This document shows, one piece after another, positions 1 through 8,532 of a stretch of DNA of 64,000 nucleotides; the first letter of the stretch is position 1, and each line of letters begins with the position of its first letter. The translations under genes were made by a program, and so were the position numbers. The stretch spans positions 620,001 through 684,000 of the forward strand of contig NZ_AP021972.1 of NCBI RefSeq assembly GCF_014168815.1, read 5' to 3'. The notes under the pieces are model-generated. The model worked only from the letters and a program-made list of their open reading frames with translations, was not told the origin of the DNA and searched no databases. The stretch is from Klebsiella sp. WP3-W18-ESBL-02. GTDB taxonomy: Bacteria > Pseudomonadota > Gammaproteobacteria > Enterobacterales > Enterobacteriaceae.

Positions 1-68
1 TGGTGACCAACGTGGTGAAGCATGACGAAGAGCGTCGTGTTAACCCGGACGACAGCAAGGAGGACTGA
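1..68 (+). CDS. rbfA: Ribosome-binding factor A, C-terminal end (partial)
   Basis: The first bases, read from position 3, encode the last 21 residues of RbfA, ending in the acidic tail DDSKED before TGA at 66-68. RbfA is a cold-shock KH-fold factor that binds the 30S subunit during 16S 5'-end maturation. The 5' part lies outside the window. Its stop codon overlaps the truB start (TGATG), so the two are probably translationally coupled, as in the E. coli nusA-infB-rbfA-truB-rpsO-pnp operon. Confidence 0.9.
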   Translation, partial: VTNVVKHDEERRVNPDDSKED

Positions 69-1012
69 TGAGTCGTCCTCGTCGTCGCGGCCGTGACATT
101 CACGGCGTGCTGTTGCTGGATAAACCGCAGGGTGCGTCCAGCAATGATGTGCTGCAAAAGGTGAAGCGTATTTATAACGCCAACCGCGCCGGGCATACCG
201 GCGCGCTGGATCCGCTGGCAACCGGTATGCTGCCGATTTGCCTCGGTGAAGCCACCAAGTTTTCCCAGTATCTGCTGGACTCCGATAAACGCTATCGGGT
301 GATTGCGCGTTTAGGCCAGCGTACCGATACCTCGGATGCCGATGGGCAGATCGTGGAAGAGCGTCCGGTGACCTTTAGCGAGGCGCAGCTGGCCGATGCG
401 CTGGAAAGCTTCCGTGGCGATACGCAGCAGGTGCCGTCGATGTACTCGGCGCTGAAGTACCAGGGCAAAAAGCTCTACGAATACGCGCGTCAGGGTATCG
501 AAGTGCCGCGCGAAGCGCGCCCGATTACCGTCTACGAACTGCTGTTTATTCGCCATGAAGGTCACGAGCTGGAGCTGGAAATTCACTGCTCTAAAGGCAC
601 CTATATTCGTACCATTATTGACGATCTGGGTGAGAAGCTCGGCTGCGGCGCGCACGTGATTTTCCTGCGTCGCCTGGCGGTCAGCAAATACCCGGTCGAA
701 CGTATGGTGACGCTGGAGCATTTGCGCGAGCTGGTTGAACAGGCCGAGCAGCAGGGGATCCCGGCTGCGGAGCTACTCGATCCGTTACTGATGCCGATGG
801 ACAGTCCCGCTTCGGACTATCCGATTGTGAATATTCCTTTAACGTCATCGGTTTACTTTAAAAATGGTAACCCGGTACGGACCTCCGGCGCACCGCTGGA
901 AGGGCTGGTGCGCGTGACGGAAGGCGAAGAAGGCAAATTCCTCGGAATGGGTGAAATCGATGATGAAGGCCGCGTGGCTCCGCGCCGTCTGGTGGTCGAA
1001 TACACCGAGTAA
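68..1012 (+). CDS. truB: tRNA pseudouridine(55) synthase TruB
   Basis: The 314-residue protein matches the usual TruB length. TruB converts U55 to pseudouridine in the T-loop of elongator tRNAs and also acts as a tRNA-folding chaperone in the cytosol. The catalytic motif HTGALDPLATG is visible with the nucleophile Asp48, and the KGTYIRT motif lies near residues 180-186. A C-terminal PUA-like region follows. The ATG overlaps the rbfA stop by one base, which fixes the start. The gene sits in the conserved rbfA-truB-rpsO-pnp order. Confidence 0.98.
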   Translation: MSRPRRRGRDIHGVLLLDKPQGASSNDVLQKVKRIYNANRAGHTGALDPLATGMLPICLGEATKFSQYLLDSDKRYRVIARLGQRTDTSDADGQIVEERPVTFSEAQLADALESFRGDTQQVPSMYSALKYQGKKLYEYARQGIEVPREARPITVYELLFIRHEGHELELEIHCSKGTYIRTIIDDLGEKLGCGAHVIFLRRLAVSKYPVERMVTLEHLRELVEQAEQQGIPAAELLDPLLMPMDSPASDYPIVNIPLTSSVYFKNGNPVRTSGAPLEGLVRVTEGEEGKFLGMGEIDDEGRVAPRRLVVEYTE

Positions 1013-1027
1013 GTCAGATTGTGTGGC

Positions 1028-1056
1028 TTGCGATAACAGAGCGCTGCGGGTAGAAT
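1028..1056 (+). promoter_or_regulatory. Sigma-70 promoter for rpsO
   Basis: A -35 box TTGCGA (1028-1033) and a -10 box TAGAAT (1051-1056) are separated by exactly 17 bases in the truB-rpsO gap. This corresponds to the rpsO P1 promoter position in E. coli. The assignment is by sequence only. Confidence 0.65.
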
Positions 1057-1120
1057 GTCGCGGCTTAACGTCTGCTTAATTGTTTAACAATTGGCAAGCG
1101 TTATCTCAGGGGCTGCTGAA

Positions 1121-1174
1121 TTAGAGATCGGCACCCTTTCTTTCTTTTAAATTTGGAGTTCAAAATGTCTCTAA
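1121..1174 (+). promoter_or_regulatory. rpsO translational operator (S15 autoregulation)
   Basis: TTAGAGA (1121-1127) is perfectly complementary to TCTCTAA (1168-1174), which begins right after the rpsO ATG. The Shine-Dalgarno (GGAG, 1155-1158) lies between the two arms. In E. coli, S15 represses its own translation by trapping the ribosome on a pseudoknot in this leader. The pairing here is visible; its role is inferred from that precedent. Confidence 0.6.
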
Positions 1175-1434
1175 GCGTTGAAGCTAAAGCACAAATCGTT
1201 TCTGAGTTCGGTCGTGGCGCGAACGACAGCGGTTCCACCGAAGTTCAGGTTGCACTGCTGACTGCACAGATCAACCACCTGCAGGGTCACTTTGCAGAGC
1301 ACAAAAAAGATCACCACAGCCGTCGTGGTCTGCTGCGCATGGTTTCTCAGCGTCGTAAGCTGCTGGACTACCTGAAACGTAAAGATGTTGCACGCTACAC
1401 CGCGCTGATCGAGCGTCTGGGTCTGCGTCGCTAA
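1165..1434 (+). CDS. rpsO: 30S ribosomal protein S15
   Basis: From ATG 1165 the protein has 89 residues counting Met, the standard S15 length. S15 is a primary 16S rRNA-binding protein at the central-domain three-way junction and takes part in the B4 bridge. An in-frame ATG at 1153 is rejected because the GGAG Shine-Dalgarno at 1155-1158 serves 1165 and S15 begins MSLS. The conserved stretch LTAQINHLQGHFAEHKKDHHSRRGL is present. A strong terminator follows 20 bases after the stop, and pnp lies downstream. Confidence 0.98.
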   Translation: MSLSVEAKAQIVSEFGRGANDSGSTEVQVALLTAQINHLQGHFAEHKKDHHSRRGLLRMVSQRRKLLDYLKRKDVARYTALIERLGLRR

Positions 1435-1454
1435 CTCTAGCGAGTTTCAGAAAG

Positions 1455-1478
1455 AGGGGCCTTTATGGCCCCTTTTTT
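1455..1478 (+). terminator. Rho-independent terminator after rpsO
   Basis: An AGGGGCC / GGCCCCT stem with a five-base loop (TTTAT) is followed directly by a T run. It lies between rpsO and the separate pnp promoter and would limit read-through into pnp. Confidence 0.9.
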
Positions 1479-1618
1479 CCACCGGACGACCGCTATTTAT
1501 CAGAAAGAGTACCCGTCAAAACGCTGCCTGGTGTTGTGGTAATCTCGTTTGTCTGCAATGCGTTTAGACAAAATTGAGCTGAAATTACCAACACAGCAGT
1601 ATTTTGAAAGATAGCGGG

Positions 1619-1624
1619 TATAAT
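1619..1624 (+). promoter_or_regulatory. pnp promoter (-10 TATAAT)
   Basis: A perfect TATAAT lies 168 bases upstream of the pnp start, at the place of the second (pnp-proximal) promoter of the E. coli rpsO-pnp operon. No good -35 is seen at 16-18 bases spacing, so only the -10 is claimed. Confidence 0.6.
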
Positions 1625-1662
1625 GTATTGTTGTTGTACATATTCTTCATTGCAGAGGTTCG

Positions 1663-1715
1663 CGCGGCTAATGAGAGGCTTTACCCGCATCGGGTTAGGG
1701 TTGTCATTAGTCGCG
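1663..1715 (+). promoter_or_regulatory. pnp leader hairpin, probable RNase III site
   Basis: CGCGGCTAATGA (1663-1674) pairs with TCATTAGTCGCG (1704-1715) over 12 pairs with one G-U, and an inner ACCCG/CGGGT stem extends it. In E. coli the equivalent leader hairpin is cut by RNase III and the product is attacked by PNPase, giving autoregulation. The structure is visible; processing is inferred. Confidence 0.7.
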
Positions 1716-1791
1716 AGGATGCAAAGAAGATCGGTTTCATTGGCCGGCACGCCACAGGGTGTGCCGCCGTTCATTAAGAAAGGATAGAATT

Positions 1792-3927
1792 TTGCTTAAT
1801 CCGATCGTTCGTAAGTTCCAGTACGGTCAGCATACCGTTACGCTGGAAACCGGCATGATGGCACGTCAGGCGACTGCCGCTGTTATGGTTAGCATGGATG
1901 ACACTGCGGTATTCGTTACCGTTGTGGGTCAGAAAAAAGCGAAACCAGGCCAGGACTTCTTCCCGCTGACCGTTAACTATCAGGAGCGTACCTACGCTGC
2001 TGGCCGTATCCCGGGTAGCTTCTTCCGCCGTGAAGGCCGTCCGAGCGAAGGCGAAACCCTGATCGCGCGTCTGATTGACCGCCCGGTTCGTCCGCTGTTC
2101 CCGGAAGGCTTCGTCAACGAAGTTCAGGTCATCGCGACCGTCGTTTCCGTTAACCCGCAGGTTAACCCGGATATCGTGGCAATGATCGGTGCATCCGCTG
2201 CGCTGTCTCTGTCCGGTATTCCGTTCAACGGCCCGATCGGTGCCGCACGCGTCGGTTACATCAACGACCAGTACGTGCTGAACCCGACTCAGGACGAACT
2301 GAAAGAGAGCAAGCTGGATCTGGTGGTTGCCGGTACTGAAGCCGCTGTACTGATGGTTGAGTCCGAAGCAGAACTGCTGAGCGAAGACACCATGCTGGGC
2401 GCGGTCGTATTCGGCCACGAGCAGCAGCAGATCGTTATTCAGAACATCAACGACCTGGTGAAAGAAGCCGGTAAACCGCGTTGGGATTGGCAGCCGGAAG
2501 CCGTTAACGAAGCGCTGAACGCGCGCGTTGCTGCACTGGCTGAATCTCGCCTGAGCGACGCTTACCGCATCACCGACAAACAAGAGCGTTACGCTCAGGT
2601 TGACGTGATCAAATCTGAAACCATCGCGACGCTGGTGGCTGAAGACGAAACCCTGGACGCGAACGAACTGGGTGAAATCCTGCACGCTATCGAGAAAAAC
2701 GTTGTGCGTAGCCGCGTACTGGCTGGCGAACCGCGTATCGATGGCCGCGAAAAAGACATGATCCGTGGTCTGGACGTGCGCACTGGCGTACTGCCGCGTA
2801 CTCACGGCTCCGCACTGTTCACCCGTGGCGAAACTCAGGCGCTGGTTACCGCGACCCTGGGTACCGCACGTGATGCACAGGTTCTTGATGAACTGATGGG
2901 CGAGCGCACCGACAACTTCCTGTTCCACTACAACTTCCCTCCGTACTCCGTAGGGGAAACCGGCATGGTCGGTTCTCCGAAGCGTCGTGAAATTGGTCAC
3001 GGTCGTCTGGCGAAGCGCGGCGTGCTGGCAGTGATGCCGGAAGGCGACAAGTTCCCGTACACCGTTCGTGTGGTTTCTGAAATCACCGAATCTAACGGTT
3101 CTTCTTCTATGGCTTCCGTATGTGGCGCTTCCCTGGCGCTGATGGACGCAGGCGTGCCGATTAAAGCGGCCGTAGCGGGCATCGCGATGGGTCTGGTGAA
3201 AGAAGGCGACAACTTTGTTGTTCTGTCTGACATCCTGGGCGACGAAGATCACCTGGGCGATATGGACTTCAAAGTAGCGGGTTCCCGCGACGGTATCTCT
3301 GCGCTGCAGATGGATATCAAAATTGAAGGTATCACCAAAGAGATCATGCAGGTTGCTCTGAACCAGGCTAAAGGTGCGCGTCTGCACATCCTGGGCGTGA
3401 TGGAACAGGCGATCAACGCACCGCGTGGCGATATTTCTCAGTTCGCTCCGCGTATCCACACCATCAAGATCAATCCGGACAAGATCAAAGACGTTATCGG
3501 TAAAGGCGGTTCTGTTATCCGTGCACTGACCGAAGAAACCGGCACCACCATCGAAATCGAAGATGACGGTACCGTGAAGATCGCAGCAACCGACGGCGAG
3601 AAAGCAAAACACGCTATCCGTCGTATCGAGGAAATCACTGCTGAAATCGAAGTCGGTCGTATCTACAATGGTAAAGTGACCCGTATCGTTGACTTTGGCG
3701 CATTCGTTGCCATCGGTGGCGGTAAAGAAGGTCTGGTCCACATTTCCCAGATCGCCGACAAGCGCGTTGAGAAAGTGACTGACTACCTGCAGATGAATCA
3801 GGAAGTGCCGGTTAAAGTTCTGGAAGTTGACCGTCAGGGCCGTATCCGTCTGAGCATTAAAGAAGCAACCGAGCAGTCTCAGCCTGCCGCCGCACCGGAA
3901 GCTCCGGCAGCGGAACAGGGCGAGTAA
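1792..3927 (+). CDS. pnp: Polyribonucleotide nucleotidyltransferase (PNPase)
   Basis: This is a 711-residue 3'-to-5' phosphorolytic exoribonuclease, a trimeric core enzyme of the degradosome together with RNase E and RhlB. Two RNase PH-like domains form the bulk. They are followed by a KH domain (about 553-615, IGKGGSVIR motif) and an S1 domain (about 620-690, VHISQIADKRV), then an Ala/Pro/Glu-rich tail. The start is TTG at 1792 (LNPIVRKFQYG) after an AAGGA Shine-Dalgarno. The longer in-frame extension is not part of known PNPase. It is likely transcribed both from rpsO P1 and from its own promoter. Confidence 0.97.
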   Translation: MLNPIVRKFQYGQHTVTLETGMMARQATAAVMVSMDDTAVFVTVVGQKKAKPGQDFFPLTVNYQERTYAAGRIPGSFFRREGRPSEGETLIARLIDRPVRPLFPEGFVNEVQVIATVVSVNPQVNPDIVAMIGASAALSLSGIPFNGPIGAARVGYINDQYVLNPTQDELKESKLDLVVAGTEAAVLMVESEAELLSEDTMLGAVVFGHEQQQIVIQNINDLVKEAGKPRWDWQPEAVNEALNARVAALAESRLSDAYRITDKQERYAQVDVIKSETIATLVAEDETLDANELGEILHAIEKNVVRSRVLAGEPRIDGREKDMIRGLDVRTGVLPRTHGSALFTRGETQALVTATLGTARDAQVLDELMGERTDNFLFHYNFPPYSVGETGMVGSPKRREIGHGRLAKRGVLAVMPEGDKFPYTVRVVSEITESNGSSSMASVCGASLALMDAGVPIKAAVAGIAMGLVKEGDNFVVLSDILGDEDHLGDMDFKVAGSRDGISALQMDIKIEGITKEIMQVALNQAKGARLHILGVMEQAINAPRGDISQFAPRIHTIKINPDKIKDVIGKGGSVIRALTEETGTTIEIEDDGTVKIAATDGEKAKHAIRRIEEITAEIEVGRIYNGKVTRIVDFGAFVAIGGGKEGLVHISQIADKRVEKVTDYLQMNQEVPVKVLEVDRQGRIRLSIKEATEQSQPAAAPEAPAAEQGE

Positions 3928-3939
3928 GGTTTGCCTTTT

Positions 3940-3961
3940 GCCCTCCGCGCTTGCGGAGGGC
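3940..3961 (+). terminator. Hairpin after pnp, weak or attenuating terminator
   Basis: A perfect nine-base inverted repeat GCCCTCCGC / GCGGAGGGC with a four-base loop starts 13 bases after the pnp stop. No T run follows, so it may stabilise the pnp 3' end or only attenuate transcription into nlpI. Confidence 0.5.
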
Positions 3962-4038
3962 ACATTTCGCTGGCGGGATGCCTTGTTTGCAGGCGGGGGA
4001 CAGGACGTTCATCCAATTGTTGTCTTCGGGAGTGGGAA

Positions 4039-4923
4039 ATGAAGCCTTTTTTGCGCTGGTGTTTCGTTGCGACAGCACTCACGCTGGCAGGATGCAGCAA
4101 CTCTGCCTGGCGTAAGAGTGAAGTCCTCGCGGTGCCATTGCAACCGACTTTACAGCAGGAAGTAATCCTGGCGCGCATGGAACAAATACTTGCCAGTCGG
4201 GCTTTAACCGATGACGAACGCGCACAGCTTTTATATGAGCGCGGAGTGTTGTATGATAGTCTCGGTCTGAGGGCATTAGCGCGCAACGATTTCTCGCAAG
4301 CGCTGGCAATCCGACCCGATATGCCTGAAGTATTCAATTACTTAGGCATTTATTTAACGCAGGCAGGCAATTTTGATGCTGCCTATGAAGCGTTTGATTC
4401 TGTACTTGAGCTTGATCCAACTTACAATTATGCGCACTTGAATCGCGGCATCGCGCTTTATTACGGTGGCCGTGCGAAGTTAGCGCAAGATGATCTGCTG
4501 GCGTTTTATCAAGACGATCCCAATGATCCTTTCCGCAGCCTGTGGCTTTATCTTGCCGAGCAGAAGCTCGATGAGAAGCAGGCAAAAGTCGCGTTGAAGC
4601 AACGCTTCGATAAATCGGATAAAGAGCAATGGGGATGGAACATTGTCGAGTTCTACTTAGGCAACATTGACGAAAAAACGTTAATGGAGCGCCTGAAGGC
4701 GGACGCAACGGATAACACCTCGCTCGCTGAGCATCTCAGTGAAACCAACTTCTATTTAGGTAAGTATTACCTAAGTCTTGGGGACAGGGACAGCGCTACG
4801 GCACTGTTCAAACTGGCGGTTGCCAACAACGTACATAACTACGTTGAGCACCGATACGCATTGTTGGAATTATCGCTCCTGGGCCAGGACCAAGATGACC
4901 TGGCAGAATCGGACCAGCAATAG
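4039..4923 (+). CDS. nlpI: Lipoprotein NlpI, TPR adaptor of envelope proteolysis
   Basis: The 294-residue outer-membrane lipoprotein has a lipobox ending at Cys19 (LTLAGC). Tetratricopeptide repeats follow, clearest at residues about 60-165 (for example NYLGIYLTQAGNFDAAYEAFDSVLELDP). NlpI is the adaptor that brings substrates such as MepS to the Prc protease and scaffolds peptidoglycan enzymes. ATG 4039 is chosen because it gives a proper signal peptide; upstream in-frame starts would bury it. It lies between pnp and deaD as in E. coli. Confidence 0.96.
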   Translation: MKPFLRWCFVATALTLAGCSNSAWRKSEVLAVPLQPTLQQEVILARMEQILASRALTDDERAQLLYERGVLYDSLGLRALARNDFSQALAIRPDMPEVFNYLGIYLTQAGNFDAAYEAFDSVLELDPTYNYAHLNRGIALYYGGRAKLAQDDLLAFYQDDPNDPFRSLWLYLAEQKLDEKQAKVALKQRFDKSDKEQWGWNIVEFYLGNIDEKTLMERLKADATDNTSLAEHLSETNFYLGKYYLSLGDRDSATALFKLAVANNVHNYVEHRYALLELSLLGQDQDDLAESDQQ

Positions 4924-5029
4924 CTGACGACTACATCAGCCCGTAATCTTTTTTGATTGCCATCACCTTCGCGGGTGAGGGCGTTGTTGTTCGTTAATAC
5001 ACCTACTTTGAGCCGGTTCACACTTTTCA

Positions 5030-5110
5030 ATGAAAATTGCAGATCAATTTCATGATGAGTTATGTAGACTGGCCGCCATTAATATCGAGGCACTTGTACT
5101 ACATGGCTGA
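5030..5110 (+). CDS. yrbN: Small protein YrbN, overlapping the deaD start
   Basis: ATG at 5030 opens a 26-codon frame (MKIADQFHDELC...ALVLHG) ending in TGA at 5108-5110. It matches the E. coli small protein YrbN as I recall it, with about one substitution. The frame overlaps the deaD ATG (5103) by eight bases in another register, so translation of yrbN probably couples to deaD. Its molecular role is unknown. Conservation of a 26-residue reading frame, not just of length, supports it as a real gene. Confidence 0.8.
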   Translation: MKIADQFHDELCRLAAINIEALVLHG

Positions 5111-7055
5111 ATTCGAAACCACTTTTGCAGATCTGGGCCTGAAGGCTCCTATCCTTGAAGCCCTTAACGATCTGGGTTACGAAAAACCATCTCCGATCCA
5201 GGCAGAGTGTATCCCGCACCTGCTTTCTGGTCGTGACGTGCTGGGCATGGCCCAGACTGGTAGCGGTAAAACCGCAGCGTTCTCTCTGCCGCTGCTGAAC
5301 AATATCGATCCTGAGCTGAAAGCACCGCAGATTCTGGTGCTGGCCCCGACCCGCGAACTGGCGGTTCAGGTGGCTGAAGCCATGACGGACTTCTCTAAAC
5401 ATATGCGCGGCGTAAACGTGGTTGCCCTGTACGGCGGCCAGCGTTATGACGTGCAGCTGCGCGCCCTGCGTCAAGGGCCGCAAATCGTTGTCGGTACCCC
5501 GGGTCGTCTGCTGGACCACCTGAAGCGCGGCACCCTGGACCTCTCCAAACTGAGCGGCCTGGTGCTGGACGAAGCAGATGAAATGCTGCGCATGGGCTTT
5601 ATCGAAGACGTTGAAACCATTATGGCGCAGATTCCAGAAGGTCATCAGACCGCGCTGTTCTCTGCAACCATGCCGGAAGCTATCCGTCGTATTACCCGTC
5701 GCTTTATGAAAGAGCCGCAGGAAGTGCGCATTCAGTCCAGCGTCACTACGCGTCCGGACATCAGCCAGAGCTACTGGTCCGTGTACGGCATGCGCAAAAA
5801 CGAAGCGCTGGTACGTTTCCTGGAAGCGGAAGATTTTGATGCGGCGATTATCTTCGTACGTACCAAAAACGCGACCCTGGAAGTGGCTGAAGCGCTGGAA
5901 CGCAGCGGCTATAACAGCGCCGCGCTGAACGGCGACATGAACCAGTCTCTGCGTGAACAGACTCTGGATCGTCTGAAAGACGGTCGTCTGGACATCCTGA
6001 TCGCGACCGACGTTGCGGCCCGTGGCCTGGACGTTGAGCGTATCAGCCTGGTCGTTAACTACGACATCCCGATGGACTCCGAGTCTTACGTTCACCGTAT
6101 CGGTCGTACCGGTCGTGCGGGTCGTGCTGGCCGTGCGCTGCTGTTCGTTGAGAACCGCGAACGTCGTCTGCTGCGCAACATCGAACGCACGATGAAGCTG
6201 ACCATTCCAGAAGTTGAGCTGCCGAACGCAGAACTGCTGGGCAAACGCCGTCTGGAAAAATTCGCCGCGAAAGTACAGCAGCAGCTGGAAAGCAGCGATC
6301 TGGATCAGTACCGTGCACTGCTGGCGCAAATCCAGCCGACCGCGGAAGGCGAAGAGCTGGACGTTGAAACGCTGGCCGCTGCGCTGCTGAAAATGGCACA
6401 GGGCGAACGTTCTCTGATCGTTCCACCCGATGCGCCAATGCGTCCTAAGCGTGAGTTCCGTGACCGTGACGATCGTTTCGAACGTCGTGACCGCAACGAC
6501 CGTGGTCCGCGCGATCGTAATGAGCGTGGTGGCGAAGATCGTCCTAAACGCGAACGTCGTGACGTTGGCGATATGGAACTGTATCGCATTGAAGTGGGTC
6601 GTGATGATGGCGTTGAAGTTCGTCACATCGTTGGCGCTATCGCGAACGAAGGCGACATCAGCAGCCGTTACATCGGTAACATCAAGCTGTTCGGTACCCA
6701 CTCTACTATCGAACTGCCAAAAGGCATGCCTGGCGAAGTACTGCAGCACTTTACTCGTACCCGCATCCTGAACAAACCGATGAACATGCAGCTGATCGGC
6801 GACGCGCAGCCTCGTCCAGAGCGCAGCGGTCGTAGCTTCGGCGGCGAACGTCGCGAAGGCGGTCGTAGCTTCGGTGGCGAACGTCGTGAAGGCGGTCGTG
6901 GCTTCGGCGGCGAGCGTCGTGAAGGCGGTCGTGGTGATGGTCGTCGTTTCAGCGGCGAACGTCGTGAAGGCAGCCGTGCTCCGCGTCGTGATGATGCTGC
7001 TGCGCCGCGTCGTGATGACTCCGCAGGCCGTCGTCGTTTCGGCGGTGACGCATAA
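5103..7055 (+). CDS. deaD: ATP-dependent RNA helicase DeaD (CsdA)
   Basis: This 650-residue cold-shock DEAD-box helicase remodels RNA during 50S assembly and can join the degradosome. Motif Q, Walker A (AQTGSGKT, residues 50-57), DEAD (LVLDEADEM), SAT and HRIGRTGRAGR motifs are all visible. A dimerisation and RRM-like region (YRIEVGRDDGVEVRHIVGAIANEG) follows. The tail carries repeated GERREGGR units. ATG 5103 (MAEFETTFADLG) is chosen; an in-frame ATG at 5052 lies inside yrbN. By memory it is about 20 residues longer than K-12 DeaD, with the excess in the Arg/Gly-rich regions. Confidence 0.96.
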   Translation: MAEFETTFADLGLKAPILEALNDLGYEKPSPIQAECIPHLLSGRDVLGMAQTGSGKTAAFSLPLLNNIDPELKAPQILVLAPTRELAVQVAEAMTDFSKHMRGVNVVALYGGQRYDVQLRALRQGPQIVVGTPGRLLDHLKRGTLDLSKLSGLVLDEADEMLRMGFIEDVETIMAQIPEGHQTALFSATMPEAIRRITRRFMKEPQEVRIQSSVTTRPDISQSYWSVYGMRKNEALVRFLEAEDFDAAIIFVRTKNATLEVAEALERSGYNSAALNGDMNQSLREQTLDRLKDGRLDILIATDVAARGLDVERISLVVNYDIPMDSESYVHRIGRTGRAGRAGRALLFVENRERRLLRNIERTMKLTIPEVELPNAELLGKRRLEKFAAKVQQQLESSDLDQYRALLAQIQPTAEGEELDVETLAAALLKMAQGERSLIVPPDAPMRPKREFRDRDDRFERRDRNDRGPRDRNERGGEDRPKRERRDVGDMELYRIEVGRDDGVEVRHIVGAIANEGDISSRYIGNIKLFGTHSTIELPKGMPGEVLQHFTRTRILNKPMNMQLIGDAQPRPERSGRSFGGERREGGRSFGGERREGGRGFGGERREGGRGDGRRFSGERREGSRAPRRDDAAAPRRDDSAGRRRFGGDA

Positions 7056-7090
7056 GCCCAACGGCTTAAAAGCGTAAAGTAAAATATACA

Positions 7091-7120
7091 GCCCCGATCG
7101 TGACGATTGGGGCTTTTTTT
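7091..7120 (+). terminator. Rho-independent terminator after deaD
   Basis: GCCCCGATCG pairs with CGATTGGGGC (one G-U) around a TGA loop and is followed by seven T. This closes the nlpI-deaD unit. Confidence 0.9.
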
Positions 7121-7128
7121 ATTCCTTT

Positions 7129-7165
7129 TGTACTCATGTACTGGTACAGTGCAACACATTAAAAT
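7129..7165 (+). promoter_or_regulatory. mtr promoter and operator region
   Basis: The 36-75 bases before mtr contain three GTAC tetramers in overlapping dyads (TGTACT..TGTACTGGTACAGTGCA) and a -10-like TAAAAT at 7160-7165. E. coli mtr is repressed by TrpR and activated by TyrR at such a site. Exact boxes were not resolved here. Confidence 0.5.
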
Positions 7166-7200
7166 GCAGTAGCAAAATAATACACTGGAGAAAAGGCTGT

Positions 7201-8445
7201 ATGGCGACACTAACCACCACCCAAACGTCACCTTCGCTGCTTGGCGGCGTGGTGATCATCGGCGGCACAATCATTGGTGCGGGGATGTTTTCTCTGCCGG
7301 TGGTGATGTCCGGTGCGTGGTTCTTCTGGTCAATGGCGGCGCTGGTGTTTACCTGGTTCTGCATGCTGCATTCCGGGCTGATGATTCTGGAAGCTAACCT
7401 GAACTATCGCATTGGCTCCAGCTTCGACACCATCACCAGGGATCTGCTGGGTAAAGGCTGGAACGTGGTGAACGGTATCTCCATCGCCTTCGTGCTCTAT
7501 ATTCTGACCTACGCCTATATTTCAGCGAGCGGGTCGATTCTGCACCACACGTTCTCTGAGATGTCGCTAAACGTCCCGGCGCGTGCGGCGGGCGTTGGCT
7601 TCGCGCTGCTGGTGGCCTTTGTGGTGTGGCTGAGCACCAAAGCGGTGAGCCGTATGACCGCGATTGTGCTGGGCGCGAAGGTGATCACCTTCTTCCTGAC
7701 CTTCGGTAGCCTGATGGGACATGTTACGCCCGCGACGCTGTTTAACGTTGCTGAGAGTCACGCCAGCTATACGCCTTATCTGCTGATGACGCTGCCGTTC
7801 TGTCTGGCCTCCTTTGGCTATCACGGCAACGTGCCGAGCCTGATGAAGTACTACGGCAAAGATCCGAAGACCATCGTGAAATGCCTGGTGTACGGCACGC
7901 TGCTGGCGCTGGTGCTCTACACCGTATGGCTACTGGGGACGATGGGCAACATCCCGCGTCCGGAATTTATCGGTATTGCGCAGAAGGGCGGTAACATTGA
8001 TGTGCTGGTACAGGCGCTGAGCGGCGTGCTCAATAGCCGTGGCCTGGATCTGCTGCTGGTAGTGTTCTCCAACTTTGCGGTGGCGAGTTCATTCCTCGGG
8101 GTGACGCTAGGCCTGTTTGACTATCTGGCGGATCTGTTCAAATTTGATGATTCTGCGCTGGGTCGCTTCAAAACGGCGCTGCTGACCTTCCTGCCACCGA
8201 TTATCGGCGGCCTGCTGTGGCCGAACGGTTTCCTGTACGCCATTGGTTACGCAGGGTTGGCGGCAACGATCTGGGCGGCAATTGTTCCGGCGCTGCTGGC
8301 GCGCAAATCCCGTAAACGCTTCGGTAGCCCGAAATTCCGCGTCTGGGGCGGCAAGCCGATGATAGCGCTGATTCTGGTGTTTGGCGTGGGTAACGCGCTG
8401 GTGCATGTGCTGTCGAGCTTTAACCTGCTGCCGGTTTATCAGTAA
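7201..8445 (+). CDS. mtr: High-affinity tryptophan permease Mtr
   Basis: This 414-residue inner-membrane proton symporter belongs to the hydroxy/aromatic amino acid permease family. It has about 11 hydrophobic segments and the N-terminal family signature GGVVIIGGTIIGAGMFSLP. It imports tryptophan and indole. The size equals E. coli Mtr. It is monocistronic: a terminator lies before it and a REP element after it. The upstream GTAC dyads suggest TrpR/TyrR control. Confidence 0.95.
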   Translation: MATLTTTQTSPSLLGGVVIIGGTIIGAGMFSLPVVMSGAWFFWSMAALVFTWFCMLHSGLMILEANLNYRIGSSFDTITRDLLGKGWNVVNGISIAFVLYILTYAYISASGSILHHTFSEMSLNVPARAAGVGFALLVAFVVWLSTKAVSRMTAIVLGAKVITFFLTFGSLMGHVTPATLFNVAESHASYTPYLLMTLPFCLASFGYHGNVPSLMKYYGKDPKTIVKCLVYGTLLALVLYTVWLLGTMGNIPRPEFIGIAQKGGNIDVLVQALSGVLNSRGLDLLLVVFSNFAVASSFLGVTLGLFDYLADLFKFDDSALGRFKTALLTFLPPIIGGLLWPNGFLYAIGYAGLAATIWAAIVPALLARKSRKRFGSPKFRVWGGKPMIALILVFGVGNALVHVLSSFNLLPVYQ

Positions 8446-8452
8446 GGCATTC

Positions 8453-8522
8453 GCCCGGTGGCGCTACGCTTACCGGGCCTACATTCTTGTGTAGGCCGGA
8501 TAAGGCGCAGCCGCCATCCGGC
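8453..8522. repeat. REP/BIME element between mtr and yhbW
   Basis: Two REP units in opposite orientation (GCCCGGTGGCGCTACGCTT.. and ..GCCGGATAAGGCGCAGCCGCC) with a shared GTAGGCC core lie in the convergent mtr-yhbW gap. They probably stabilise or terminate both transcripts. Confidence 0.9.
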
Positions 8523-8532
8523 ACAAACCACA

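Noticed and set aside
1774..3963. 729-residue open frame on the minus strand opposite pnp
   Set aside because: It is a shadow of the highly biased pnp codons: composition is rich in Phe, Asn, His and Arg, with no start signal or family features.
6829..6990. Regular repeats that could suggest a CRISPR array
   Set aside because: The repeats are in frame, encode GERREGGR units of DeaD and have no unique spacers.
5079..7061. 660-residue open frame opposite deaD
   Set aside because: It is antisense to a certain helicase gene and its Thr-rich low-complexity N-terminus is the reverse of the RGG repeats.
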